A stretch of DNA of 64,000 nt from Tuctoria greenei (taxonomy: Eukaryota; Streptophyta; Magnoliopsida; Poales; Poaceae), in contig JAYESD010000001.1 in NCBI GenBank assembly GCA_036927565.1, positions 8,122,001 through 8,186,000 of the forward strand. Reading direction: 5' to 3'. A model generated the notes under the pieces. It saw only the letters and a program-made list of their open reading frames with translations, did not search any database and was not told the origin of the DNA. This document shows, piece after piece, positions 1-12,800 of the stretch. Every line of letters begins with the position of its first letter. Within the stretch, counting starts at the first letter, position 1. The translations under genes and the position numbers were made by a program.

Positions 1-1298
1 TAGAAGGTTGAAAGGTACGCGTCCATTGTTTGGTGCAGTATCGCGATTCCTTTTATCTGTCTGCCTCCTCAAAAGGATGCTTGCGGTTGCCGGTGAGATC
101 AGATGAGAGGTAACGGATTGCCGGATTTGTTTGTCTCGCGTGTCGGATGCTATTCGATTTCTTTCTGCTTGTATCCCTATTTCTCGTGTTCTCAAGTGTG
201 CGATCCTTTGGTTGCATGGCTTGCTAGCAAGATTCCTTCAGTATTGTTGCTATATCTTTACTTGTACGGTTCTATCTGACGAGGAATGCAGATTTGGTAC
301 CTTCCCTTTCTAATTTGATTCCTTCCTTTCCGAGCTCGAGATGGGATGAGCAACAGTTGAAGGAATTCCGTCCGTCTTTCCTGCCTATTTAGCTCATATC
401 ACAATTCACAAGCTATTTGTTCAATTCATCACCTGGAAAGCTCGTTCCTTTTCCCATCTGTTTGGTAATTAGCGTCATTAATTGAATTGCACTTTTAATA
501 TTCGCCATTCATCTCGATATTTAACATGAAATTTGACCATATGTTATTAATTTTTCCCCAATTTACTATAAGCTTATGTTGCCCGTGTCAACAAACTGTT
601 TTTTCATGAGGACTGCGTGGCAGGTGTTTTGCCTTGTTGTTATAGAAGAAAACATAGTTATTTGCATGGATTGGTCAACCTAGCTGTCTCGCGAATGTTT
701 AAAAAGTATAAAAGGAAAACAACATCGAGACCATGGCGATCTCATTGTAGATAAAGCGCCTTCCACTTCTCCCTGTCTGTCCAAGCCATCTTGAATAAAA
801 GGCAGATACATATTTTGATACTCTGTTTTATCACTGCTTGCTTTTGCAATTACTTTCGTGTTAACAGAAGATTACTTAATTTTGTCTATATCTATTTGAA
901 TAAAACAGAGTGCTGCTTTAGAACTAACCATGGATAGATCAGCACCACACCTACTCATACAAAAAAAAAGAAAAAAAGTAGCCATTGTATATGTTATTCA
1001 TCTGGTTGCAAATTACGACCAGCTTATTTTCCTTAGTATCATGGGGTTCCGTTGTATCACATAATATGAATATCTGTGGTCGCTCTTGTTAACTTTCTGC
1101 TGAACAACTATGCTCCAGATTATCCCCAATTTTGTGAAGTTGTCAACTCTGATGGTTGTGATGTCTGCTCTACTTGACCTTTTCAGACAACACCTTCATC
1201 GGTGAGGCGATAGTACAAGTATCCAACAGCGTCTTTGTGGACAGAGTTATATTTGCGGAGAAATCTAGTGAGTCAGTCAAGTGAGCAAGAAAGAAAAA
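1..1298 (+). promoter_or_regulatory. 5' leader of the glycerol-3-phosphate transporter, probably with a 5'-UTR intron
   Basis: No credible coding sequence is seen here. A possible donor (CG|GTGAGA) lies at 92/93 and a good pyrimidine-rich acceptor (CCTTTTCAG) ends at 1186. This suggests a 5'-UTR intron of about 1.1 kb with the translated exon beginning near 1187. The transcription start and promoter are probably left of the window. The intron call is inference; one RNA read across 92/1187 would settle it. Confidence 0.4.
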
Positions 1299-3203
1299 AT
1301 GTGTAGCAAAAAGCCCTTGGGAATTCAGCTTTTTGAATGTTTCCAGGGGAGTCCTATCTCCTTCAGAGGATGTCAGGGTCTTGTATTAGTACTCACATTC
1401 TTTTCATATGCTAGCTATCATGCCACTAGAAAAACCACAAGCATTGTTAAGAGTGTTCTTGATCCGAAGACAAACCTGGGTATGCTGCATTGGCCCAGTC
1501 ATCTGTATGTTGAAAAGTTAAAAGGTGCAGAGAACAATACGGTTCTTTCTAATGGTTGGGCTCCGTTCAATGCTGAAGATGGCACCGCATTGCTTGGCGA
1601 GATTGATTTGGCTTTTCTTGGCGTATATGCATTGGGCATGTTCTTTGCTGGCCATTTGGGCGATCGAGTTGATCTAAAGATCTTGCTGACTATCGGGATG
1701 ATCGGAACTGGATTGTTCACTGCTGCTTTTGGTGCTGGATACTGGTTCGATATACACAACTTCTACTACTTCCTGGGGATGCAGATGATTGCTGGCCTGT
1801 TCCAGTCATCTGGATGGCCTTCAGTGGTTGCAGTAGTTGGTAACTGGTTTGGCAAGAGGAAGAGGGGACTAATAATGGGAATTTGGAACGCTCATACATC
1901 TGTTGGAAACATATCAGGCTCTTTAATTGCTGCTGCAATGTTGAAATATGGATGGTCTTGGTCCTTCGCGGTTCCTGGTATCATGATTGCTCTGGTTGGA
2001 CTCACGGTGTTCCTGTTCTTGCCCGTCAGTCCCGATGTGATTGGAATTGAAGAGGACTTGGAGGACTCTGAAAAGTATAACGTGGACACTCCTTTGTTGG
2101 AACGACGCTCGGATGTAAAAGAAAAGGCAGTCGGATTTTTTGAGGCGTGGAGAATTCCTGGCGTAGCTCCTTTTGCTCTCTGCCTTTTCTTCTGCAAGCT
2201 TGTGGCTTATACATTCCTTTATTGGCTTCCCTTTTATATCAGCCACACAGGTTCGTCAAGTTATTTCTAGCAAAATCTCGTTTTCTTTATCGATGAGAAA
2301 TATGTTATCTTTTGTTTTCTTAGTAGGAGCAGAACATTCTGTTCATTTTTTTTTCTTACTATATATAAACAACCAATGAAAGTGACACAATTGTTCCGTT
2401 ATTTGGTAGAGTGAAGCAATATGGTGCGACTTGGGTAATTCAAAATATGTATTTTGAATATGTTTCTCACTTTAGACTCTGATGAATAGAGGAAACAAGA
2501 TTTTGTTGAGTAGATCTGGTGATATTTAATTTCGACTACGGTCAGTCTCATGATAATCTAAATTGCGGGTTCCATAAGGTAGTGTTGATTGGCTTACAAT
2601 ATTTATACTGACATCACCAATCTGCTGCATTTTTCAGCTATTGGCGGAGAATATTTGTCAGTCTCCTCAGCCGGGGTACTTTCAACTCTGTTCGACGTGG
2701 GTGGCGTTGTCGGCGGCATCCTCGCCGGCCACATCTCTGACCACCTGGACGCCCGGGCACTGACGGCCGCGAGCTTCACCTTCGCCGCGATCCCGGCGCT
2801 CTACTTCTACCGCATATACGGGAGCATCTCGCTGACCTGGAACATCGCGCTCATGTTCGTGACCGGGATGCTGGTGAACGGGCCGTACGCGCTGATCACC
2901 ACGGCGGTGTCCGCGGACCTCGGCACGCACAGCTCCCTGAACGGCAACTCCCGCGCGCTGGCCACCGTCACGGCGATCATCGACGGCACGGGGTCGATCG
3001 GCGCCGCCATCGGCCCGCTGCTGACGGGGTACATCTCCGCCAAGAGCTGGAGCGCCGTGTTCACAATGCTGATGGTGTCGGCGCTCGTCGCGGGGCTGCT
3101 GCTGTCCAGGCTGGTCATAGCGGAGATCTCCGCCAAGATGGAGTGCCGGAGGCCAGCTCCCGCGAGCGACCTGCCCGTGTCCTCCTCCGTGGATGAACCT
3201 TAG
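1299..3203 (+). CDS. Putative glycerol-3-phosphate transporter (SLC37/organophosphate:phosphate antiporter, MFS)
   Basis: Two exons, 1299-2250 and 2638-3203, join with a GT-AG intron (donor CACAG|GTTCG, acceptor TTTTCAG) and give 505 codons. The first ATG in frame is at 1299; the frame upstream of it lacks an ATG. The protein reads as a 12-helix major facilitator. It has the family motif SYASYHATRK at about residues 36-45, a GHLGDRVDLK loop between helices 2 and 3 (about 118-127), and a hydrophilic, acidic central loop (about 249-275). The second half starts GGEYLSVSSAGVLSTLFDVG. Plant members of SLC37 are annotated as glycerol-3-phosphate permeases that exchange phosphorylated glycerol or sugar for phosphate; the substrate here is inferred from family only. 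Exon 2 is much more GC-rich than exon 1, a common grass gene pattern. The gene converges on the methionyl-tRNA synthetase gene, with stop codons 0.77 kb apart. Confidence 0.9.
2251..2637 (+). other. Intron of the transporter gene
   Basis: Canonical GT-AG intron of 387 bp. It interrupts a codon after its first base (phase 1: G from exon 1, CT from exon 2, giving Ala), so the reading frame continues HTAIGGEYLS across the junction. Confidence 0.85.
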
Positions 3204-3976
3204 CCTGCAATGCAGATGGCTGAGTTTCCGTGGTGATGTGGAAATGGCGGGCGAGCAGAGCACCTCTGAGTTTAGCCTGAGGAGCAGGTGACTTTGTGTC
3301 GCAGAACTGTAAGACATTGCTCCTGGTGTGCTGTGCCTGTGGTGCATCATGCTATCTGTATATGAATTCCCGCATTGCGGTGGATGTAAATTGTATTGGG
3401 CCGAGAAATGTGGATCATATTAAACTCTAAACTTTCACAGGTTGAAATCTTCGTTTTACCCCCCTTGTCCATGAACACAGTGAAAAATTTTGGTGATTTT
3501 TTTTACAAGAAATCGTCATAATGAAACGTTCTTTTGAGCGTGCAAGCTTAGCCCAAGTCCTTCGTATCGGAATTGTGTTCTTGCGTGTTCTCTTCCTATC
3601 GCGAGACAGGGGTAGCCGATCACAGCGTTTCTCTACGTCAGTAAGCAAGTGATGTTTTTCCTCGTTGGCTTTATATCTAGTTGCTTTAGGTTCAAGGACC
3701 AGCAGATTGTGGTACCAATAGCATTATAGCAACTCCCGTATTTCACACCAACGAGACGTCAGGCTGATCGGGCAGGAGAAACGTAACATGAACCAGGATT
3801 AAATTTTAAGAAAACGACAAAGAAAGGCACTCCTGTAATCTTTCAAATCATCATGGTCCAGAGCTTTTTCAATACAACTTTTAAGAAGATCAAAATTTTT
3901 GAAAAAGATCAGCAGTATTACTCCTTTCAAATAAAATGAGACGAACCGGTTAGACAACCATGGCATGGCAATGTGC
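3204..3976. other. Convergent 3'-UTR region between transporter and MetRS genes
   Basis: The plus-strand 3'-UTR probably runs to about 3420, where AT-rich sequence (ATTAAACTC) resembles a plant polyadenylation region. The rest holds no ORF with recognisable content and should contain the 3'-UTR of the minus-strand gene. I see nothing else here. Confidence 0.5.
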
Positions 3977-6900
3977 CTAGCGGATTTCTCCGTTCGCTAT
4001 TGTCTTGACCTTGCACACCCCAGCAGACGTTGTAAATGGCACGTCCTTGTAGCACGCCACAAGCTCGGCGTTGCTGTGCAGGTCTGCGGCCAGTTTCTCC
4101 CATGTCTTGCTCTTGCCACTAAGAGAAGCCTCAGGCTCTCCGGAGTACCCAGCAAAGCTGACCCGCTCACCCACGGCAGCAGAATCTGGTGGCTCGACTA
4201 ACTCGACCTAATCACACAGAGTTAGCATAGTCACACGTCAATATCACTGGTCATGCGTTACAATGAAACAGTTCCAAGTTAAAAGCATAAAAGGGTTCCA
4301 AATAAATTTATCAAATGAACAGATTGAAATTGGTGTCCTACCTTCGTATGGTCCTCATTTGATGCAGCCAAAACCATAGCATGTGACTTTATGCCACGCA
4401 TTGCCACCGGTTTCAGATTGCAGAGAACACATACTTTTCGGTTCTGTTCATTCATAACAACGGATCAACATTCAAGATCAGCGATGCATGATATCACGAG
4501 CATATGTAGGAAGACCAAATGATTCATAAGAAAGTGCAACCTGCATTTCTTCAAGAGGAATGAATTTGACAAGGCCGCTAACCACTGTTCTCGGTGCCTC
4601 CTCTCCAACATCAATCTCCTCTACATAAAGGGAATCGGCGTCTGGATGTTTCTCTGCTTTTTTTATGAGCCCCACCCGAATATCCAGCTTTGCAATTGAA
4701 ACATCAGCATCAGCTGTCTTTGATTTTGAACCACCCGATTGTTTCTTTTGTTCCTTTTTTGGGACTCCATCTGGATCAGAAACAAGAAGAAATTAAATAA
4801 TAACTTGCTGCGATTAAAAATATTTTGCCATGAAAGGTAAATAAATAAGAGTTGAAGCACTTCAAAATGAAAAAAAAAAAACTGTGACATCATCCGCATG
4901 ATGGACAATCTCATCATAGCTCTAGCAAGTAAAAGTATAAAGGGACTAATTCAACAATGTTATGGCCAAGAAAAAGGATTCTGCTATCCCCAAAAATGCA
5001 GCAAAAGTTGTTTTTCCTTTCTGGTTCTAGTCAGCACCAAAGAATGAAAATGTCAAGACAGTTACCTGATAATTTTGAACCCTTGAGCTGCTTAGCCACT
5101 TTGTTGGCTTCCGCATCAGCAGCTGCTTTTGAGCTCCTCTCAGCTTGGCTGCCCGCATATTTTTCTCTACATGCACCTACTTCATCATCTTTCTGCATTC
5201 GTTGCAAGTTCAGAAATGTAAAATTATGGATAACTGAAAAGAGATATTTTTAAAAGCAAATACAAACCAAATCCTTAAATAGAGGTGCAGGTTTTCCTAT
5301 TTTGTGTCCTGCCGGTACAAAATCCCAAGGACTTTTTGCCTTTGCAGTATCTCCTTTCTCTTCACTGAATGACAGATCTTCTGCGGGTAAATTTAATTGC
5401 CGTAACACCTTACAGTGAGAAGGAAAAACATAAAGTAAGATCCAGAGGAAGAACACTATTCAAAGATTATCTTACAAGATTCAGAGGCAACTAGGATCAT
5501 ACTTCACTTGAAAAAGAGGGCATGAAAGGTTCTAGCAGACAGGCAAGGAGATACACAAGACCGATTGAAGTTTTCATCACAATAGCGCAGGATGCTGGAT
5601 CTTCCTTGTAAAGTTTCCAAAATTGGCTCTCCTACGTTAATTAAGCAAATAAAGATAACTCAGCATCACTAGAGCCTACAACAGACTGAATAAAAACAAT
5701 GGCAAAAAAGGATTTACCTGCAGATACGCATTTCCCTCACTAGATATGGACATTGCACACTTCAGTCCTAGTTTCAGTTTAACCTAGCCACAGAAGGACC
5801 AACATAATGTTCGTGAAACCTAGTAGCTGGCTAGCAAAAATAGAAAGCTAAACATGCTGAGTTAGAATTGATTCTGGTTCATATAAACTGGTACCTTTTC
5901 CATTGCATCAAGATATTGTTCAACCCATTTGTTAGTTTTTTCCAAAAGCGCCTTTGTCAGTGGATGTGAGTCAGCATTGGGAGCATCAGGAACAATAGAA
6001 TCATATCCAGATCCTACAAAAACAATAACAATATGAGCTAACACAGAAGGGTGGAACAATTGATAATGCCCAAGACATAACAGATGATCCATGCAAGACA
6101 GACTAACCAGCTGGTTTTGCGACGAAGCTTAGCACACGATTGATGAAGTTCCCCAAGTTGTTGAGCAACTCGCTGTTCAGTTTGGCTTGCAAATCAGCCC
6201 AGGTAAAAAGTGTATCTGATGCCTGAGTAAATCAAATCAAAACATGTCAATAAAGTATGATGTAGTACTGTAGTATGAAACTTTAAGATCAAATAAACTA
6301 GTGCTACCTCCGTATTTATTCAGTTGATGTTTCAGGGAAAGGATCTACACTAATTGCAGTGCAAATCCTATGTCTGAAACATCAACAGAAAAAATATGGA
6401 GGGGCTACATCTGTACTGACCTCAGGGCGATTCATAAGCAGGTAGTATCGCCATACTTCAGGTGGAATATTTGTATCCTTTGCATCATTACCAAAGACTC
6501 CTATACCTTTACTCTTGGAGAATTTTCCTACATGCACATCAACATTTAGTGATTTCCAAAAATATATTTGTATATTGCCGGCATATACAACTATTCATTT
6601 CTTCTTAATATAATGGCATGCAGCTCTCCTGCCAATTGGAGGGAAAACACTTATACTCTAGATGCCTTCACATCGGAATCTCTTTTTATGGAGCACTATC
6701 AAGATTTACAAGACTCAAGAGTCCAGCCAAAGAGCAATGCTCCAATGCAATAGAATTATATAACATACCAGCACAACATTTGGAAGAAACCAATTAAATT
6801 GTATTTCATCAGAAATTACAATTACATTGTGGGTTCACTACAAGTTTGCAACAAACGAAGCATAAGAGAATCATGTCTCAAGACAAAAGCCAGAACAAGG

Positions 6901-9499
6901 AACCCCAGTTCAAGTAAACTAGCATTTAATATGTACTATTAACATAAATGGACTGTATGTACTAAAATGTAGTGACCATAGCACATACCTGCTTCATAAT
7001 TTAAATACTCGGTAACACTTATCGTCTTCATCATTGTCCACTTTTCGCCAGTTCCGAGTAATGTTGAAGGGAACATGATCTGAGAATTGCCTTTATAAAA
7101 TAAGAACTTCGTAGAAACACCAATGTCCAATAATGTGTAAACACTTAAAAGCATGAATACTTGTGATTGCAATCCTCAATACAAGTGCTGGAAGTAATGT
7201 GCTCTTTCTACGAAGTGTTGCACTTGCACATTACTTCCAGCACTACGGTATATCATATGATACATCATACATCATAAAAGCATTAACTTTCATGTTTACA
7301 GTCCTCAATAGTAATGCTGGGAGTAAATAAAAACACATTTTTCAAGAAAAAGGTTCGCGTATGACATATGAGACTGATCAATCATTCCCATTCATCCAGA
7401 AATTCGAGTTTCTTATGTTCTTCTATATTGACCAATCTAAACCAAACTATATGGAGGGTTCTACCATCACTACCAAGGTACATCAGACAGATCGTAAACC
7501 AAAAATCTTGAAACTATAGAAACATTATGAAAGAGTAAAAATAGTTCACTAAGCATGGTCATCGTGTCATGCTAAAATCCAAAAAAGTTTTGAATGGTTA
7601 AAAAAATGCTTACAGTGCTATTGGCCTCTTACCGTGTGAAACGGCACATTATCCTTGCCCATGAACTGAAACAATTCTACATTATCAGGATTCTTCCACC
7701 ACTTCTCCCAATCAGGTGTGTAGCTTGCCGTGATAGACACATAGCCAATAGGTGCATCAAACCAAACATAGAACACCTGGAAATGATTTTTAAAAAATCA
7801 GTTAAATGCATAACTGTAGATATTTTTCATGTCTGAAATGCCAAAACCTTGTCTTTATATTTCTCGTGAGGAACAGAAACTCCCCATTTAAGATCTCTTG
7901 TTATGCAGCGTGGCTTTAGTCCTTCCTTCAGCCAAGCATTTGTTGCTTGAATGGCATTTTGACTCCACATACCAGTTACTGAAGTTTCATTGATATAGTT
8001 TACTAACTTGTCACTCAATTGAGGAAGCTCCAAGAATAAATGATATGTGTCACGAATACGCGGAGTACTCTTGCACACCTACAAGCAAAGCCAGAAGATA
8101 GGAAAGTTAAAATTCAGTGTTGTGACACATTACATGCTTCCATCAATTATGTTGATAGACCCCCGCGGCCTGCCCCCCCCCCCCCCCACCCCCAAATAAA
8201 AAAGGCAGAGCACAGTGTACTGGACATCTTACCTTACACTTGGGTTCAATTAATTCAGTTGGATTCAACATTGTGCTGCATATTTCACACTGATCGCCTC
8301 GTGCCGGTGCATTACAGGTTTTGTTTGGGCATATTCCTTCCACAAGACGGTCAGCTAAAAATCTTTGACACGTATCACAGTAAAGCTGCATAGCAGATAA
8401 CTTTTCTGTAACAGAACAACATGTGAAGATGAACATAGTACAACAACTAGAATAAGGTGTACCTGCTGCATAGTATTTTCAGTCAGCCAATTATTTTCCA
8501 TCAATTTATGGAAAATTGCATGGCAGGCTACTGTCTGCTCAGGACAGGACGTCCGCCCAAACTTGTCAAATTTTATGTCAAACCACTTGTAGACCTCGTC
8601 ATGTATCTTGTGGTACCTAGAATTTTCAGAAGAGTGAGCTGACTAGTGGCTGTGAAGTACTTTATTTACTTATGTAATATATGGTTTAATTCCAACATAT
8701 GCATATAGCATGTAGATCAACTGATAAAAAACAATTATCGATTTGGCCCATAGATTGCTCTGCATGGACGTTTTTAGCTCTCAAACATAATAATAGCATG
8801 CAGCTTGCTTTGTTACTTTACTAACGAATACTGAACACCAAAATTCAAAACCTAGCTGCCTACTGAGTTTCTGACAAAACTATCTATAATCTGCTCACCA
8901 GGCAATTCATCGCACGGCTCTGCAGCTTGTCTTGGCCTAACCCTCCCAGTTCAAATAGCTGGAACATAACCATATACTCCATCCGTCCCCGTGAACTTGT
9001 CACTTTGTAGTTCATTTTTGAACTACAGAGCGACAAGTTCATGGGGACAGAGGGAGTAGAACGAAAACGAATCCTCCACAACAACACATAAGACTTTCAG
9101 CTAGGAAGCACGAAAAATTGAGATGGAGGTTTGCTCACTTGTCGCAAATCTCCTTGGGCGTGCATTTCTCCTCCATGGCTTTCGTCTCGGTGGCCGTCCC
9201 GTACTCGTCCGTCCCGCATATGTAGATCGCATTGTACCCCCGCAGCCGGCAGTACCTCGCAAAAACGTCGGCGCTGAGCACACCTGCGCGTCCCACGAAC
9301 AGCGAATCGAATCCCAATCAAACGAGCCGCAAACGAAGAGAGGCAGAGGAATAATTTGAGCGGATAAGGGATGCTCACAGCCGATGATGTTGCCGAGGTG
9401 GGGGACGTTGTTGACATAGGGCAACGCGCTGGTGATGAGTATATTTCGACGGCCGGGAATCGGCAGCTTCGGAGGCGGCGGAGTCGTGGAGGACGCCAT
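3977..9499 (-). CDS. Methionine--tRNA ligase, cytoplasmic (MetRS) with C-terminal EMAP-II-like tRNA-binding domain
   Basis: Charges tRNA-Met with methionine in the cytosol. I could place 17 exons, all with GT-AG junctions and consistent phases: 9499-9379, 9283-9139, 8616-8463, 8385-8233, 8078-7848, 7776-7633, 7079-6989, 6527-6421, 6222-6108, 6013-5895, 5783-5718, 5631-5503, 5408-5268, 5192-5066, 4770-4541, 4443-4342, 4207-3977. They sum to 2,406 nt, or 801 residues, a full-length plant MetRS. Class I signatures are the HIGH-type HLGN at residues 34-37 and the KMSKS-type KFSKS at 348-352. Four CxxC/CxnC zinc pairs lie at 143/146, 159/164 and 173/176. The C-terminal part from about residue 636 (DIRVGLIKKAEKHPDADSLY to NGEIR) is an OB-fold EMAP-II/Arc1p-like tRNA-binding domain, joined by a Lys-rich linker. 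No lesion is visible. Several introns carry MITEs. Confidence 0.95.
6304..6408. mobile_element. Stowaway-like MITE in a MetRS intron
   Basis: The left end CTACCTCCGTATTTATTCAG and the right end, read in reverse complement as GTAGCCCCTCCATATTTTTT, form imperfect terminal inverted repeats. Both arms continue into a shared GTTGATGTTTCAG block. The element is about 105 bp and lies in the intron between 6421 and 6222. The ends match the CTCCCTCCG-type termini of grass Stowaway (Tc1/mariner) MITEs. Confidence 0.7.
7185..7243. repeat. 18-bp perfect inverted repeat (hairpin) in a MetRS intron
   Basis: GTGCTGGAAGTAATGTGC at 7185-7202 is perfectly repeated in reverse complement at 7226-7243 with a 23-nt loop. 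It lies in the large intron between 7633 and 7079. It may be a small MITE core or an RNA hairpin. A partial third copy of the arm sequence (AATGCTGGGAGTAA) is near 7310. Confidence 0.6.
8173..8187. repeat. Poly-C tract in MetRS intron
   Basis: A run of 15 C on the plus strand followed by ACCCCC, in the intron between exons 8385-8233 and 8078-7848. On the transcript strand it is a G run just downstream of a donor. Its length is likely polymorphic and sensitive to assembly error. Confidence 0.8.
8975..9058. mobile_element. Stowaway MITE in MetRS intron 2
   Basis: An 84-bp near-perfect palindrome starts TACTCCATCCGTCCCCGTGA and ends ATGGGGACAGAGGGAGTA, with arms that pair through AACTTGTCACT(TTG)TAGTTCA to a five-T loop. 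The size, CTCCNTCCG ends and TA borders are those of grass Stowaway elements. It sits in the intron between exons 9283-9139 and 8616-8463. Confidence 0.85.
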
Positions 9500-9830
9500 G
9501 GGGGCGGAGGTTTCACGGCTAGCTTAGCGATGGTTTGTGCGACGGCGGCGGCGGCGGCGCGCCGGGGCGCGAGGAGAGGAAGGAGCTACTGGCCTAGTGG
9601 GAGCAAAACCCTATGTGACTAAGGGCCCACATGTCAGTCAGGAGTAGTGTATCCGGACATGTGGCCGTGTGGGCTAGATCAAGAAGCTCCTCTACTCCAG
9701 TCGGGCATCTGAGCCCAGTGACAATACTGCCCTCTTCTATGGGCCTTTGCGGGAAACTGCGTTGTTTCAGATCGTTCTTCAAACACGGGGTGGGCTTTTT
9801 TGGGCCGTAATACGGGCCCGTGCGAACCAG
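9500..9830 (-). promoter_or_regulatory. MetRS promoter with a cluster of GGGCC/TGGGCY (site II-like) motifs
   Basis: Upstream of the MetRS ATG there are repeated TGGGCC/TGGGCT or reverse-complement motifs near 9620-9629, 9708-9716, 9739-9747, 9791-9796, 9801-9806 and 9812-9820. TGGGCY (site II) elements, usually bound by TCP factors, are common in plant promoters of translation and housekeeping genes. No TATA box is obvious. The 9500-9600 stretch is GCG-repeat-rich and is probably the 5'-UTR. Regulatory role is inference from motif content. Confidence 0.5.
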
Positions 9831-12800
9831 ATATGTCAGCAACAAACTTTTCTTTTCGTGTTACGAATTTTCTTCCCCACGCCTTTCTATTTTATTCGTA
9901 AACTTATAGATGGACCTTTTTTGGAAACCTTTAGCATAAACTTTTTAAAACTCATGTACGTAAAACTTTTCTCAAAATTTTCCACGTATGGACAGGTCTC
10001 ACCAAGCAGCACCACCAAGTGGTGCACGCAGAGACCAACGCGCGCGCGCTCGTATGTAAGGAAAAATGTTGACCAGCTCTTAGCGTCAACTTGAATTGAT
10101 TCAAATCGAATTTTGATACGTGATCGTCACACTGAACTGTTCTTCGCATATGCATGATAGACCATATACAGTACAAATCCTTAGTCGAGTCAGGTCACCA
10201 CCGCAACTAGATAGAAGAAAAGCCACGGTGACATGGGACGCACAATGCCATTACCTGTGGCCTCGCTGCACCGGTGAGAGGCCAACGAACAGCCTTGTTA
10301 GTGAAGCCGGCTCGAATATGTTCCTGCATCAGATGCCCTCGCCAAAGCACGACGTAGCTGGACACGCATTAGCCATAACTTTGGGGGTGTTTTTTTCTTT
10401 CTTTCACGTCCGAGGTGAGGGATCTGTTCGTCTCTTTATTAAACCGCCGTGTGATCTTATCCCAGTGTTGTTTTCGAAAGCAACTGATCTAGCAGGCGCA
10501 CCGCCAATACATAAGCGTCGGAAAATGAGCTTTGCGATCTCAAAGGATCTCCCTGCTCCGAGTCGCCGAAATAATGAGGTTAACTGCTCAAGTTTGCATC
10601 CTACTTACGCCGTCGGCCAGGGAATGGAATGCCTGACCGGGCGAGCATGAGCATCCGCGTCCTTGTTGTGATTTGGGCCGAAATTCATTCAGGTGACTGA
10701 AAACGATGGGCAGGACAGCATGGTCGCCCATGCTCGATCTTTCCGCTTTGGACTGCGTTGGGTTTGTACACGCGTATGACTGGACGCCGCACCAACACTA
10801 TAAACACAACACGCGTGTCCTCGCTGCAGTACCCTGCTACTAGTACTGTTCCAGGCTGCTCGTCTTGCCTGCCAACCTCACCTACTGGCGACTGCTGCTA
10901 CTGGCCCAGTCCAAGCAATTCGGAAATCGGACAGCTCTGCGAAAGCAAAAGATCGCGACCTCGTGCCCTGCCAGTTCGAGCAACGCTCGCCTTTTTCTCC
11001 GCTAGCTAGGCTGCTACTACCTACAAGTACTACCGATCACGCTGCAACGCTCCAAACAGCCACAAAGAACGACAGAGTGGAAAATCGGTGGTTAAAGCGA
11101 CGCGAGATCCCGACACACGCTACCCACCCAAATCTCCGTTTTGTTGCCACGCAAATCAATACAACTGGTCGATCGCGTCATGCACGTCCACGTACCGATC
11201 CGCACGTTAGCGGTTTGTCCCTCGGCAGCTCACGCACTGCGTGCGTTACACGACCAGACGAATCGGAGCTGGCCGCTCGCCCGCCCGCCCGCTCTCCGTG
11301 GATCGGATCGCTTTCCTCCTCATCTCCAGGCAGTGGCGAGCCGTGCGCGCGGCGGCGGCCACCCTTATCTACCCCTGCGCCTCAGCGCGTGCGTGACAAT
11401 CCAAACCGCTCGCTCTTGCCGGCCGGCCGGGACGAAAAGTAAAAGCCGAGCGCGCGAATTGACCGCCGGGCGATGGAAAAGGACGAGGCGCCGAGCCCGG
11501 ATCACACGATGTATTGGACCCGATCGAGCGTTTCCGTCCGAGAAGAAACGGCCTCCGCCGCGGGCGGAAGACGCCAGGCGCCCCGCGCGCACCAGCTCCG
11601 CTCCACGTTCTCGTCGTGATCCGAGCGGCCGGGTGCAGTGCAGGTGTGTACAGTGATAATGACCGCAACACGGACTGATAGATAGATCAGGGAAGGGAAG
11701 GGAAGGAGTTGCGTTTGCGCGGCGAAAGCAAAAGGGGGGGTAGGAACGGACAGGGACCTGTTGGTTCAATCGTGTGGCAAGAGAACGAGAACAAAGACAG
11801 GCACTCAGTCGGTCGTCACCGCGCCGCCGATATGATCTTCTTGTCGGTTGCCCTCGGTTGTTGACCGCCCAACTACAACAATTAGCAAAATCACATTGAA
11901 TGAACGACCGCTGCTGCAGCGGTAGTGGCGCTCGTGAATAAAAAAAATACTGCATCCAAAACTTTTACAAGGTTCACATGAGTTGACTTGGTGGTGATGT
12001 TTAGATTTGCAGCCCGTTTCATGTGGGCCTGATCACCCCCACTGACTTGGTAATTAAGTTAAACTATTTTCTGAAAACTACTAAAATTAGAGTTCTCTGA
12101 TGATGTATTTCCTGTTTAGAAAGGCGTGGTTATTTTACTTAAAAAATCATACTAGTCCGTAAGTATACTTGGCTAGCACTCACCACTCATCAACAGGTCT
12201 GTAATAACAAAAGGATAGCAGTACTGGATAGCCACAGGACCACACGAGGTGAGTGACAGCAGAAGATTGATTGATGCTGGTGGAGAGGCGCGCCATGTTT
12301 CAGAAGTGCTCGCGAGTGACAGATAGGGAGGCTGGGCCCTCTCCTCCTCGTCTTTCTCTTACATAGCTTTTCAATGAACATAATGTCGTCTATTTTGAAA
12401 TGCAGGATTTTAACAGTAAAGATACAAAACTGGAGAAAATTTCCCGCAATTCAAAGGAAGCCTGAGTGTATTCTTGGTTGATTGTGCTACATACGTGAAA
12501 GATTTTCTGAAGAAAAAAAGGAAGAAAAGGATGTGTCAGTCGTACACGCACAATCACAGGAAAAAAGGGAAGAAAATAGCCAGTTTTTTACCAGGTGCGC
12601 AGCAACCAAACATCGTTAAATATTAGTGTTGTTAGATTCAAGACTTAGTCCGTAGATGCTGTTCTAGTTTGTTCTTTTGAGAATCACAACGATACTTTTC
12701 TAATATTTTCGCACTGAAAATACCGCACAAGAACTAGAAACAATGCCAGACGCTAGGCATCCCGACAAGGTCGCGAGTGATCGCAACACATGCAAAGTTT

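Noticed and set aside
131..313. Short plus-strand ORF near the window start
   Set aside because: No homology pattern, and it lies in the probable 5'-UTR intron of the transporter gene.
2682..3350. 222-codon minus-strand ORF opposite transporter exon 2
   Set aside because: It is the GC-rich shadow of the real exon, which continues a recognisable transporter frame with proper splice sites. Its composition is Arg/Gly/His filler without a domain.
10120..10650. 176-codon plus-strand ORF in the intergenic region
   Set aside because: No domain, no codon pattern typical of grass genes, no promoter or splice context, and similar ORFs overlap in other frames nearby.
11141..11955. Overlapping ORFs of 100-196 codons on both strands
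   Set aside because: They result from a GC-rich stop-poor segment; reading on both strands gives equally long, Arg-rich nonsense.
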